Below, piece after piece: positions 1 to 7,589 of a DNA stretch of 22,553 nt. Where the stretch lies: the NCBI GenBank assembly GCA_959020865.1, contig CAUEUD010000029.1, forward strand, positions 1 through 22,553. The letters run 5' to 3'. Each line of letters opens with the position of its first letter. The stretch's first letter is position 1. A model generated the notes under the pieces. The model was not told where the DNA came from and did no database searches. It was given only the letters and a program-made list of their open reading frames with translations. This DNA comes from Eubacterium limosum (lineage in GTDB: Bacteria > Bacillota > Clostridia > Eubacteriales > Eubacteriaceae). The position numbers and the translations under genes were made by a program.

Positions 1-38
1 GTCTTTTTCAGGATTTCCAAATGTAAAGGAGAATTAAA

Positions 39-386
39 ATGGCAAGTTTTAACTTAGGCGAAGAGCTGAGAAAAGTACTGTTGGCGGGCGTAGGCGCAGT
101 GGCGACCACTGCTGAAAAATCCCAGGAGCTCATCAACCAGCTGGTTGAAAAAGGCGAGCTGACTGTGGAACAGGGCAAGGTCATGAACGAAGAGCTGAAA
201 CGCAACATCCGGGACAAGGTCAAAGAAAACGTGACCGTTGTCGTCAAGGACGACGAGCCGTCTGTGGACAAGGTCGTTGAAACCATGGACAAAATGAGCC
301 CGGAAGAATTACAGGCCATCAAGGATAAGCTGGCCCGAATGGAGCGTGAAAATGCAGAAGACGCAGAGGTCAAAGACGCAGAATAA
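39..386 (+). CDS. phasin family-like small coiled-coil protein
   Basis: A 115-residue, highly charged, Lys/Glu-rich protein without membrane segments or a signal peptide. It is predicted to be almost entirely helical, with a short hydrophobic helix near residues 12-24 (VLLAGVGAVATTAEKS) followed by amphipathic helix and an acidic tail. This matches the small phasin-like (PhaF/YqfA-type) proteins that sit next to UbiB/AarF kinases in Clostridia. Their role is not established; true phasins coat polyhydroxyalkanoate granules, and nothing here suggests such granules. The ATG is preceded by AAAGGAG at 25-31. The 3' end overlaps the next gene by 35 bases in another frame, so the two are probably translated together. 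Family placement rests on overall character and neighbour, not on a catalytic motif. Confidence 0.75.
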   Translation: MASFNLGEELRKVLLAGVGAVATTAEKSQELINQLVEKGELTVEQGKVMNEELKRNIRDKVKENVTVVVKDDEPSVDKVVETMDKMSPEELQAIKDKLARMERENAEDAEVKDAE

Positions 387-2013
387 TCCATTAAACCATG
401 AAAATGAACCCTCAGGCGCCCATGACACCAAGGAGTACAATCGGCAGCGCCTGAGGGAAATCATGGCGATATTGGCCAAATACGATATTGTCAAAGGCAT
501 TACACCTGTCAAGCTGCGGCTCATCATCGAGGATCTGGGCCCGACCTTTGTCAAGCTTGGACAGGTGCTTTCCATGCGCCAGGACATCCTTCCGGCTGAG
601 TACTGTCATGAACTGACAAAGCTCAGAACCGAGGTGCGTCCCATGGATTTTGAAGAAGTGGTGACGGTCATCGAGGAGGAGTATGGAAAGCCCCTGAACG
701 AGATCTTTACCTTTCTGGACCGGACGCCTCTGGGCTCGGCCTCCATCGCCCAGGTGCACCGGGCAGAGCTGAAGGATGGCAGCTCCGTGGTGGTCAAGGT
801 GCAGCGCCCCGGCATCAAGGACACCATGGCGCGGGACATCGCGCTGCTGGAAAGGGCAGCCACACTGCTCAAGATTGCCGGCGGCACCGGGAACGCCATC
901 GACTTTAAGATGGTGCTGGACGAGATGTGGTTTACAGCCCAGCAGGAAATGGATTTTTTGATCGAGGCCCACAACGCCGACGAGTTCTACGAGCTTAATA
1001 AGGACATCGTCTACGTGACCAGCCCCGTCATCTACCATAAGCACACCACCTCCAAGGTGCTGGTGATGGAGTACATCGCCGGCGAGGAGATTGACCAGAC
1101 CGACCGGCTCAAAGAGCTGGGCTACGACCTGGATGAGATTGCCCTCAAGCTTTCGGAGAACTATATCAAGCAGGTCATCGACGACGGTTTTTTCCACGCC
1201 GACCCGCACCCGGGCAATATCCGCATCCGTGACGGACAGATTGTCTGGATCGACCTGGGGATGATGGGAACCCTTTCCTCAAAGGACAAGGACCTGTTCA
1301 AGCAGGCTGTGGAGGCCATGGCCACCGGTGACGTGGACGGCATGAAGAACGTGGTGCTGTCCCTCGGCGTGCACACCGGACGGATCAACCACGCCAAGCT
1401 GTATTCAGACATTGACAACATGATGGACGAGTACGGCACCATGGATCTGGGCGCCGTGAACATCGGCACCATGATGGAGGATCTGCTCCAGCTGGCCAAC
1501 AACCATCACATCGCCATGCCAAAGGGCGTGACCATGCTGGCCCGCGGCTCGCTGACCATCGAGGGCGTGCTGAGCATGCTGGCACCGGAGACCAATGTGG
1601 TGCAGATCATGATCAACCATATGTCTGCCGAGTGCCTTGAGAACCTGGACCCTAAACGGGAAGCGCTGGAACTGGGACGTGAGCTCTACGGCGCGGCCAA
1701 GAGTACCCTGAGCCTGCCCGGCCAGGTGCTGGATCTGCTGCGCATGACGGTCAAGGGACAGACAAAGATCAATCTTGAGATCACCGGCTCCGAGGAACCG
1801 CTGAACACCATTGACCAGATGGTCAACAAGATTGTGAAGTGCATCATCGCCGCTGCGCTGCTCATCGGCTCCAGCTTTATCAGCACCACCAACATGGAGC
1901 CAAAGCTGCTGGGCATACCGGCGCTGGGCACCATCGGCTATATCGTGGCCCTGATTCTGGGCGCGAATCTGATTTACAGCATTCATAAAAAGAAAAAAGA
2001 GATCAATAAATAA
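352..2013 (+). CDS. UbiB/AarF/ABC1 family atypical protein kinase-like protein
   Basis: Atypical kinase-like ATPase of the UbiB/ABC1/COQ8 family, about 553 residues, the normal size. Visible motifs in order: the KxGQ motif (VKLGQVLSMRQD, about 67-78), the alanine-rich loop replacement SASIAQVH (about 129-136), the VVKVQRPG lysine (about 149), the catalytic-loop HADPHPGN (about 282-289) and the metal-binding WIDLG (about 299-303). Two hydrophobic C-terminal helices (about 500-550) end in a Lys-rich tail, typical membrane anchors of this family. In ubiquinone makers the family supports lipid quinone synthesis; acetogens of this type lack ubiquinone, so the role here is open. I prefer ATG 352 because GGAG at 341-344 is 7 bases upstream; an in-frame GTG at 346 is also possible. 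The gene overlaps the phasin-like gene and ends at a strong hairpin terminator. Confidence 0.9.
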   Translation: MQKTQRSKTQNNPLNHENEPSGAHDTKEYNRQRLREIMAILAKYDIVKGITPVKLRLIIEDLGPTFVKLGQVLSMRQDILPAEYCHELTKLRTEVRPMDFEEVVTVIEEEYGKPLNEIFTFLDRTPLGSASIAQVHRAELKDGSSVVVKVQRPGIKDTMARDIALLERAATLLKIAGGTGNAIDFKMVLDEMWFTAQQEMDFLIEAHNADEFYELNKDIVYVTSPVIYHKHTTSKVLVMEYIAGEEIDQTDRLKELGYDLDEIALKLSENYIKQVIDDGFFHADPHPGNIRIRDGQIVWIDLGMMGTLSSKDKDLFKQAVEAMATGDVDGMKNVVLSLGVHTGRINHAKLYSDIDNMMDEYGTMDLGAVNIGTMMEDLLQLANNHHIAMPKGVTMLARGSLTIEGVLSMLAPETNVVQIMINHMSAECLENLDPKREALELGRELYGAAKSTLSLPGQVLDLLRMTVKGQTKINLEITGSEEPLNTIDQMVNKIVKCIIAAALLIGSSFISTTNMEPKLLGIPALGTIGYIVALILGANLIYSIHKKKKEINK

Positions 2014-2044
2014 GGTACGGTCTGTCTCAGACCGTACCTTTTTT
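2012..2044 (+). terminator. rho-independent terminator, GGTACGGTCTG repeat type
   Basis: Perfect stem GGTACGGTCTG (2014-2024), 3-base loop, CAGACCGTACC (2028-2038), then T(6). Flanking A/T pairs extend the stem by two. It lies directly after the kinase stop codon and before the end of the convergent sensor-kinase gene. The same core recurs at 12980-13020 and 17526-17562. Confidence 0.93.
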
Positions 2045-2053
2045 GATGCCGTG

Positions 2054-3355
2054 TCAGGAGAGCCACAGAGACACCTGCACCCTGCCGTCTGCGCACCGCT
2101 CGCGTTCAAAACGGCATTTTCCAGACTCAGACAGGGCCTGGAGGTCTGGGCAGAGGCTGTCCAGGGGCTGTGTGTCCGGGAAAGTGCAGACAACGCTCAG
2201 GCACTGGTTGTAATAGTCAAGGCTCAGGTTGACCTCGGATTCAGAGCAGGAGGCAGCCGCCTCGCAGGCAGCAGCGGCTGTGTTCAGCACAACGAGCAGG
2301 GACTGGTAGAGGGTATTGTAGTCCAGAGGCAGGATATCCGGTACGCTGGCCTGGACACTGACCGCTGCGCCCTTTTCGGACAGGGTGCCCAGTCTGCCGT
2401 TCACAAGGGTGTCGATCAGGTAATTGCCGCTGTTGAGAATGGGCTCTGCGGCATCGGTCTCATCCAGCAGGTTTTGCAGCAGATGATTGGCAGGGCTGAG
2501 GTCATCATCGTCCAGAAACTTTTTGAGGACAAGCAGATGGTGTCTGAAATCATGAAGCAGAATTTCGGAGGACTGCAGCTTTTCGTGGAAGACGGCGTAG
2601 GCTTCCCGGCTCAGGGTTTCCTGGGGGTCTGGCGGCGTGTTTTTCTCCTCCAGCTCTGCCACCCAGGTCAGGTTCTGGAGGCTGAAAAAAGCGACGCAGA
2701 GCAAAAGCACCAGCATGATGGCCGTGGCAGAGGTGATGATCCAGCCGTAGAGCAGATCGTTGGGCGTCAGAAAGATCCACAGATAGAACAGCACCGGCGG
2801 CACGCAGAGGCTGGGCCAGAATCCTGGCCGTGCCGGGGTCAGCAGGTGCCTGGACATGCGGCGCATGAGCCTGAATAAAAACGGGTAGGAGGCGGCCACC
2901 AGCACCGCGTAAAGGCTGAGGCCTGACAGGGGCCAGAGATAGCCATCCTGCACAAAGAGGCCCACCGACAGCTCTGGAAACAGCAGCCGGTTGAGAAAGG
3001 AGGCCACCAGCGCGATGCCGGCGTAAAAGCTGGAGATAAAGGTCAGGCAATAGAGCTTTTTAAAAAAGGGCGCGCGGATCACAAACAGGTAAATGAGAAA
3101 GCAGCAGCCCTGCTCCAGAAACATGAGCAGATTGATGAGGTTCACGTTGGAAGCGGGCTTTCCGGCGCGGATGGTATCCACAAAAACCATGGCGATAAAG
3201 ATGCCGAGGATCAGGAAACCGCCAAAAACAAAGAAGAGTACCGGGCGCTTCCGCTCCCAGGGCTGTCGGGCCCAGAAGGGATAAATGCACAGAAAAGCAG
3301 GCGGCACGGTCTGCATCAGGAAACCGAGCAATGCCCTGAAAAAATAGAATATCAT
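2054..3355 (-). CDS. AgrC-like membrane sensor histidine kinase with degenerate ATPase domain
   Basis: A 433-residue protein. The first 225 residues hold about seven hydrophobic segments, followed by a helical linker and a conserved H-box, HDFRHH (H268-H273), matching the phospho-acceptor motif of AgrC/GHKL-type peptide-sensing kinases. The C-terminal 165 residues correspond in position to the GHKL ATPase, but the N-box region (about 349-367, reading VVLNTAAAACEA) has Thr and Ala where the Mg-binding Asn and the base Glu are expected, and no glycine-rich G-boxes follow. It may therefore sense a signal or dimerise without kinase activity, or depend on a partner. No LytTR or other response regulator is next to it. 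The start has AGGAG 8 bases upstream (complement of 3364-3368). Confidence 0.75.
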   Translation of the reverse strand: MIFYFFRALLGFLMQTVPPAFLCIYPFWARQPWERKRPVLFFVFGGFLILGIFIAMVFVDTIRAGKPASNVNLINLLMFLEQGCCFLIYLFVIRAPFFKKLYCLTFISSFYAGIALVASFLNRLLFPELSVGLFVQDGYLWPLSGLSLYAVLVAASYPFLFRLMRRMSRHLLTPARPGFWPSLCVPPVLFYLWIFLTPNDLLYGWIITSATAIMLVLLLCVAFFSLQNLTWVAELEEKNTPPDPQETLSREAYAVFHEKLQSSEILLHDFRHHLLVLKKFLDDDDLSPANHLLQNLLDETDAAEPILNSGNYLIDTLVNGRLGTLSEKGAAVSVQASVPDILPLDYNTLYQSLLVVLNTAAAACEAAASCSESEVNLSLDYYNQCLSVVCTFPDTQPLDSLCPDLQALSESGKCRFERERCADGRVQVSLWLS

Positions 3356-3477
3356 AAGTTACGCTCCTGTCAAACGAGGTTGTAAAGCTTTGCTAAATAC
3401 AGTTTATCACAAAAGAATATGGTGGACAACGATTAAAAAACAGCAGCGCCCAGGCATGCTGTTTTTAAAAAAGCTGT

Positions 3478-4062
3478 TTATTTTTTCATCCTGCCGTTGG
3501 TTTTGGATAAACGGTAGGCCAGGGTACAGAAAGAGATACCCATGGATAAAAAGGCAATGCCGGCCCAGATCACAAGGGTAAAGGCGGCAAAGACCGGATG
3601 GAACAAGAGCATCATGGAAAGAAGGATAACTACAATGCCCAGCGCCAGTGTCCAACCCCAGCCCTTGTCCCCTTTGCCTTTGGCCGTAAAGGCAAAACCG
3701 ATGGTATTAAAGCCGCCAAACATGATGGCAAAGGCGACGTAAAAAACCAGCACATCCGCGGTAATGCCCATGTTGGCAATCATGATGATGCCGAGGATGA
3801 GCATCAGAATCCCGGAGGTCAGGTTCCAGCCCCAGGCGGGAATGTTCTTGCGGTTGATCAGGGTAACCGCAGTGGAGGCGAGTCCGGAGATCAGAAATGT
3901 GATGGCAAAAACGATCGCAAGAGCGGCAAATCCGTTGACTGGCGTAAAAAACAGCCAGATACCAAGGCCGATGGCGAGAATGCCAAGAATCAGAAAAACC
4001 CACCAGTGTTTAATGGTATCTGTGAGCTCCTCCTGAAAATTTTCAAATGGTTCTTTGTTCAT
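3478..4062 (-). CDS. HdeD/DUF308 family membrane protein
   Basis: A 194-residue integral membrane protein with six hydrophobic helices in two similar halves, beginning with a short soluble N-terminus. The pattern of a Trp-rich first loop (IKHWWVFLILGI), Gly-rich helices and mid-protein WGWNLTSGILMLILG and WGWTLALGIVVILLSM segments is characteristic of HdeD/DUF308 proteins. HdeD has been linked to acid resistance in Escherichia coli; the biochemical role is unknown and the stress link here is inference. The start is supported by AAAGGAG (complement of 4069-4075) 6 bases upstream and by a sigma-A-like promoter at 4108-4136. It is monocistronic and transcribed toward the sensor-kinase gene, 122 bases away. 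Confidence 0.88.
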   Translation of the reverse strand: MNKEPFENFQEELTDTIKHWWVFLILGILAIGLGIWLFFTPVNGFAALAIVFAITFLISGLASTAVTLINRKNIPAWGWNLTSGILMLILGIIMIANMGITADVLVFYVAFAIMFGGFNTIGFAFTAKGKGDKGWGWTLALGIVVILLSMMLLFHPVFAAFTLVIWAGIAFLSMGISFCTLAYRLSKTNGRMKK

Positions 4063-4107
4063 ATCAAACTCCTTTCATAAAATAGTGGTTGAAAAGCGAT
4101 TGGTTTT

Positions 4108-4136
4108 ATTATATCGGAAGGAAAGGAGCCGCGCAA
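4108..4136 (-). promoter_or_regulatory. sigma-A-type promoter for the HdeD-like gene
   Basis: On the minus strand, TTGCGC (4131-4136), a 17-base spacer and a perfect TATAAT (4108-4113). Expected transcription start is near 4101, giving a leader of about 40 bases. The -35 matches consensus only at TTG. Confidence 0.6.
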
Positions 4137-4141
4137 TAAAA

Positions 4142-4219
4142 CCGCACAAATAGCAGATTTTACCGCCTGAATGCAGTTTTAGAAAAGCATTTAAGCGGTC
4201 AGACCAGGCATTTGTGCGG
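4142..4219. repeat. nested inverted-repeat element between divergent hdeD-like and cstA promoters
   Basis: Outer arms CCGCACAAAT (4142-4151) and ATTTGTGCGG (4210-4219) are perfect 10-base inverted repeats 58 bases apart. Inside is a second stem: ACCGCctgAATGC (4162-4174) against GCATTtaaGCGGT (4187-4199), 12 pairs with one G-T pair and one C-A mismatch, loop of 12. Both flanking promoters point away from the element, so neither transcript should include it. It is more likely to act as DNA (operator pair, cruciform) or to be a mobile-repeat relic than as RNA. Confidence 0.7.
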
Positions 4220-4244
4220 CCGCCCTAAAATATGGCCAAAAGCG

Positions 4245-4253
4245 TGCTATAAT
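4245..4253 (+). promoter_or_regulatory. extended -10 promoter for cstA
   Basis: TGC immediately followed by TATAAT (4248-4253), an extended -10 element. No good -35 is seen at 4225-4230 (CTAAAA), as is common for extended -10 promoters. It leaves a leader of about 25 bases before the cstA ATG. Confidence 0.65.
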
Positions 4254-4284
4254 GAGTGAAAACAAAGCTATGGGGGTGTGAAAA

Positions 4285-5709
4285 ATGATTACCTTTTTTG
4301 TCGCGCTGGCGATTTTAATCATCGGCTATTTTACGTACAGCAAAGTGGTCGAGCGGATATTCGGGCCTGACGACCGGCCCACGCCAGCCACTACCATGAC
4401 CGACGGCGTGGACTATGTGCCCATGAAGCAGTGGAAAATCTTCCTGATCCAGCTGCTCAACATTGCCGGCCTGGGGCCCATCTTTGGCGCCATCTCGGGC
4501 GCGCTGTGGGGACCGGTCGTTTTTTTATGGATTGTTTTCGGCACCATTTTTGCCGGCGGCGTTCACGATTTCCTGTCTGGGATGATCTCCATCCGCCACA
4601 GGGGCAGCAGTATTTCTGAGATTGTGGGGATCTATCTTGGAAAGGGTATGAAGACCGTTATGCGCGTCTTTTCTGTGGTGTTGCTGGTACTGGTGGGCAC
4701 CGTCTTTGCCACAGGGCCTGCGGGGCTTCTGGCCATGCTTACGCCTGATGTGCTGGACGCTGGTTTCTGGCTCATCGTGGTCTTGATTTATTATTTCGCG
4801 GCAACCCTGCTGCCCATTGACAAGGTTATCGGAAAAATCTATCCCATTTTTGGTATCTGTCTGATCATCATGGCACTGGGCGTGGCTGGCGGCATCATCA
4901 TACAGGGCTACACCATTCCAGAGCTGACCCTGCAGAACCTGCATCCCAAGGGGCTGCCTGTCTGGCCGCTGATGTTTGTGACCGTGGCCTGCGGCGCGAT
5001 TTCCGGATTTCATGCCACCCAGTCGCCTATGATGGCTCGGTGCATGACCAGTGAAAAGCAGGGGCGCTCCATCTTTTATGGCGCTATGGTGGCCGAGGGC
5101 GTTATCGCTCTGATCTGGGCCGCGGCGGGCGTGGCTTTTTATGAGTCCACCGGCGGGCTTCAGGAAGCCCTGGCCGCCTATGGCGGACAGGGCGGCGTGG
5201 TCTATGAAATCTGCAATACCCTGCTGGGACCAGCGGGCATGGTGCTGGCCATGATCGGCGTTATTGCCTGCCCTATCTCCTCGGGCGACACGGCCTTCAG
5301 GAGTGCGCGCCTCACCATTGCAGACTGGTTTGACATCTCTCAGGACAAGATGCGCACCCGTCTGTACATCACCGTCCCGCTGCTGCTGGTGGGCCTGCTT
5401 TTATCTCAGATTGATTTTAATATTGTCTGGCGCTATTTTTCCTGGAGCAACCAGACGCTGGCCATGATCGCTCTGTGGGCCGGGGCGGTATACCTGTGCA
5501 GAAATCAGAAGAATTTCTGGATCGCCGCGGTTCCGGCCACCTTTATGTCAGCCGTCAGCGCTACCTATATCCTCATGGCAGAGGAGGGCCTGCGCCTGCC
5601 CGTCGCCTTTGCCTACCCGGCGGGGATTATCTTTGCCGCAGCCTGCGCGGCGGTGTTTTATTTTAAGGCGGTGCGCCCTGCACAGGCGCTCAGGCCCGAG
5701 AAAATGTAA
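4285..5709 (+). CDS. cstA: carbon starvation protein CstA family transporter (short form)
   Basis: A polytopic membrane transporter of the CstA/BtsT family, which takes up peptides or pyruvate when carbon is scarce. The N-terminal CstA domain shows the family pattern: a DGVDYVPMKQW loop (about 40-50), LNIAGLGPIFGAISGALWGP (about 58-77), GGVHDFLSGMISIRHRG (about 91-107) and a Ser-rich ACPISSGDTAFRSAR segment. The C-terminal 5TM region carries WRYFSWSNQTLAMIALW (about 382-398). At 474 residues it is the short form usual in Firmicutes, against about 700 in E. coli, lacking the extra C-terminal helices. It has its own promoter and a GGGGGTG ribosome binding site. The DUF3089 lipoprotein gene follows after 54 bases. 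The gene symbol is by family; the substrate is not known. Confidence 0.92.
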   Translation: MITFFVALAILIIGYFTYSKVVERIFGPDDRPTPATTMTDGVDYVPMKQWKIFLIQLLNIAGLGPIFGAISGALWGPVVFLWIVFGTIFAGGVHDFLSGMISIRHRGSSISEIVGIYLGKGMKTVMRVFSVVLLVLVGTVFATGPAGLLAMLTPDVLDAGFWLIVVLIYYFAATLLPIDKVIGKIYPIFGICLIIMALGVAGGIIIQGYTIPELTLQNLHPKGLPVWPLMFVTVACGAISGFHATQSPMMARCMTSEKQGRSIFYGAMVAEGVIALIWAAAGVAFYESTGGLQEALAAYGGQGGVVYEICNTLLGPAGMVLAMIGVIACPISSGDTAFRSARLTIADWFDISQDKMRTRLYITVPLLLVGLLLSQIDFNIVWRYFSWSNQTLAMIALWAGAVYLCRNQKNFWIAAVPATFMSAVSATYILMAEEGLRLPVAFAYPAGIIFAAACAAVFYFKAVRPAQALRPEKM

Positions 5710-5718
5710 GGAATGGGG

Positions 5719-5740
5719 GTACGGCGCGTTTCGGCCGTAC
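5719..5740 (+). other. small hairpin between cstA and lipoprotein gene
   Basis: Arms GTACGGC (5719-5725) and GCCGTAC (5734-5740) with an 8-base loop. No T-run follows, so full termination is unlikely; partial termination or 3'-end protection of cstA mRNA are possible. It shares GGTACGG with the terminator repeat found elsewhere in the window. Confidence 0.55.
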
Positions 5741-5763
5741 GTATTTAAACGAGAGGAGAACCC

Positions 5764-6774
5764 ATGAAAACAAGACAGAGTGCCCGGGGATTGCTGCTTG
5801 CAGCTCTTTTGCTGGTGAGTATCCTGCTGCCAGGCTGTGTCGCCAGGCAGGACAAAAATGAGGAAGCCCCGACCGATTACGCTGTGGCGGCAAACTGGCT
5901 GGCGCTGCCCGAGACACCGGATAAGCCTGTGGATGTTTTTTACCTTTATCCCACGGCCTGGCATAAGGAGAACACGGACGAGCCCAACATCTGTACTGTT
6001 GACAATGCCACGCTGCGCGAGACTGCGCCTGAAATGCTGAGACAGCAGGCCAGCGTCTTTGAGCCTGTGGCCAATGTCTACGCGCCCTATTATAGACAGG
6101 CCGACGCGGCTTACTGCCTGGGCCTGTCCCATGACGAGGAATACGCTCTGCTGAACGGTGTGCCCAAGTCAGACGTGTTCGCAGCCTTCGACTACTATCT
6201 GGAGCACGAAAACAACGGCCGCCCCTTTATCCTGGCCGGTCATTCCCAGGGCTCCAACATGCTGCTCTATCTGCTGGGCGAGTATATGAAGACGCATCCT
6301 GTGGTTTACAGACGGATGGTGGCCGCCTATGTGATCGGCTACTCTGTCACCGATGACTTCCTGGCCTGGCATCCGCACCTCCGATTTGCGAAAGGCGCTG
6401 ATGATACGGGTGTGATCATCTCCTATAATACCGAGGCGCCAGGTGTTACAGCGGATAACCCTGTGCTGCTGCCCGGCGCAAAGGTCATCAACCCCATCAG
6501 CTGGACCCGGGATGAGACCCTCGCGCCAGTAGAGCAGAGTCTCGGCTCAGCCAGCAGAGAGGACCCGTCTGTCAAGAGCCTCCCCTCCGCTGACGCCCGT
6601 ATCGATAAAGCCCGTGGCGTCCTCATCTGCGACAACCAGGACGCAGACGCCCTGGCTCCCGGAAACGATGTCTTTCCAGAGGGCGTTTACCACGGGTACG
6701 ATTACGCCTTCTATTACTACAACCTCCGCGAGAACGCAGGGCAGAGGATCGAGGCTTATTTAGCGAGGCGGTAG
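5764..6774 (+). CDS. DUF3089 family lipoprotein, predicted alpha/beta hydrolase
   Basis: A 336-residue secreted lipoprotein. Residues 1-25 form a lipoprotein signal with basic start, hydrophobic core and lipobox LLPGC, so Cys25 should be lipidated and the protein tethered outside the membrane. The mature part matches DUF3089, an alpha/beta-hydrolase relative: a VDVFYLYPTAW first strand and loop (about 56-66), a Tyr-rich VYAPYYRQAD (about 105-114), the nucleophile elbow LAGHSQGSN with Ser161, and a late HGYDYAFYYYNLRENA segment containing a His. Substrate unknown; esterase or peptidase activity would be consistent. The ATG has AGAGGAG upstream. It follows cstA closely and may be co-transcribed through the hairpin at 5719-5740. 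It ends at a strong terminator shared with convergent tspO. Confidence 0.88.
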   Translation: MKTRQSARGLLLAALLLVSILLPGCVARQDKNEEAPTDYAVAANWLALPETPDKPVDVFYLYPTAWHKENTDEPNICTVDNATLRETAPEMLRQQASVFEPVANVYAPYYRQADAAYCLGLSHDEEYALLNGVPKSDVFAAFDYYLEHENNGRPFILAGHSQGSNMLLYLLGEYMKTHPVVYRRMVAAYVIGYSVTDDFLAWHPHLRFAKGADDTGVIISYNTEAPGVTADNPVLLPGAKVINPISWTRDETLAPVEQSLGSASREDPSVKSLPSADARIDKARGVLICDNQDADALAPGNDVFPEGVYHGYDYAFYYYNLRENAGQRIEAYLARR

Positions 6775-6871
6775 CCAATTACCAATCCCATGCGGGCCGG
6801 AGGAGAACAATGCGATAATCGTATCGGTCAGCCCCGGAAAAATAATCGACTGAAATATGCGACCCCATCTA

Positions 6872-6914
6872 TTAAAAAGAAACTGAAAACCTGACGTTTT
6901 CAGTTTCTTTTTAA
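6872..6914. terminator. bidirectional rho-independent terminator
   Basis: A perfect 19-base inverted repeat (6872-6890 against 6896-6914) with a 5-base loop. The A-rich left arm and T-rich right arm make it work on both strands, closing the lipoprotein gene (+) and tspO (-). It is unrelated in sequence to the GGTACGGTCT terminators. Confidence 0.93.
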
Positions 6915-6922
6915 GTGCCACC

Positions 6923-7405
6923 TCAATTGAGAATGGCAAAGGCGATGTTCAAATAGGTGGCGAACAGAATCCAGATGAGGTAGGGAACCATGAGGCCCGC
7001 GGCCAGATTGGAGATTTTTCTAAACCAGACGATGCAGGCAATGACCGCCGCGTCCAGAAGCAGGATGATGATGGCCGCCAGCCAGAAGGAGCTGCCGCCG
7101 AAAAAGAGAATACTCCACAGAAAGTTAAGGAGCAGCTGAATGACAAAGAGCCCTAAGGCTGAACGCTTAAGCTGGTCGTCTGTGTTGGTCCGTAGAACCA
7201 GAAAAATAGCAATGCCCATGAGCAGGTAGAGCACGATCCAGATCGGACCGAACACCGAGCCCGGCGGCGACAGGGGCGCCTTGTTGAGCATGGCGTATTT
7301 ACCGGCAATGTCGCCGGCCAGAAGTGAGGAGCAGAAGCCCACCAGCTCCACCACCACTACGGCGAGAATCAGCTGGAGAATGGGTGTTAATTTATTTTTA
7401 GTCAT
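6923..7405 (-). CDS. tspO: TspO/MBR family membrane protein
   Basis: A 160-residue protein with five hydrophobic helices and the TspO signature segments: LSPPGSVFGPIWIVLYLLMG (about 45-64), QLLLNFLWSILFFGG (90-104) and the C-terminal PYLIWILFATYLN (141-153). TspO proteins bind and in some cases degrade tetrapyrroles such as porphyrins; in a corrinoid-rich acetogen a tetrapyrrole link is plausible but is inference. The Trp often found after PPG in the first loop is Ser50 here. The start has AAAGGAGG (complement of 7413-7420) 7 bases upstream. The gene runs alone, divergent from the GyrI-like gene and convergent with the lipoprotein gene. Confidence 0.92.
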   Translation of the reverse strand: MTKNKLTPILQLILAVVVVELVGFCSSLLAGDIAGKYAMLNKAPLSPPGSVFGPIWIVLYLLMGIAIFLVLRTNTDDQLKRSALGLFVIQLLLNFLWSILFFGGSSFWLAAIIILLLDAAVIACIVWFRKISNLAAGLMVPYLIWILFATYLNIAFAILN

Positions 7406-7473
7406 GATATTACCTCCTTTAAGACTTTTATTTTAATCATATTTATCCAGAATCGGACCCGCGAAACAAAAAC

Positions 7474-7494
7474 AACCTGTAAACAGCACAGGTT
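7474..7494. promoter_or_regulatory. inverted repeat between tspO and GyrI-like gene
   Basis: Perfect arms AACCTGT (7474-7480) and ACAGGTT (7488-7494) with a 7-base spacer. On the minus strand it is followed by GTTTTTGTTT, so it could be a leader attenuator for tspO; alternatively it is an operator for the divergent pair. Confidence 0.5.
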
Positions 7495-7518
7495 ATCGTA
7501 TCCATTTGCGCCCGGATG

Positions 7519-7527
7519 TGCTAAGAT
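7519..7527 (+). promoter_or_regulatory. possible extended -10 promoter for GyrI-like gene
   Basis: TGC followed by TAAGAT (7522-7527), same layout as the cstA promoter, about 60 bases before the ATG. No convincing -35. Confidence 0.4.
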
Positions 7528-7589
7528 AGGCATAACAGAGCGAATGATTGAGGTAAATGCAGAAATGAGAGAAGCCGGAGGGAGAGAAC

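Noticed and set aside
412..2193. Long minus-strand frames opposite the UbiB-type kinase gene
   Set aside because: The kinase frame carries all family motifs; the antisense frames are His/Gly-rich shadow translations and one runs through the terminator.
2051..2878. Plus-strand frame of 275 codons opposite the sensor kinase
   Set aside because: Shadow frame; starts inside the terminator region and has no ribosome binding site.
5719..5740. Terminator between cstA and the lipoprotein gene
   Set aside because: The hairpin is not followed by a T-run; kept only as a hairpin.
6799..6818. GGAGG followed by ATG CGA TAA after the lipoprotein gene
   Set aside because: A two-codon frame just before a terminator; possibly a gene remnant, but nothing else supports it.
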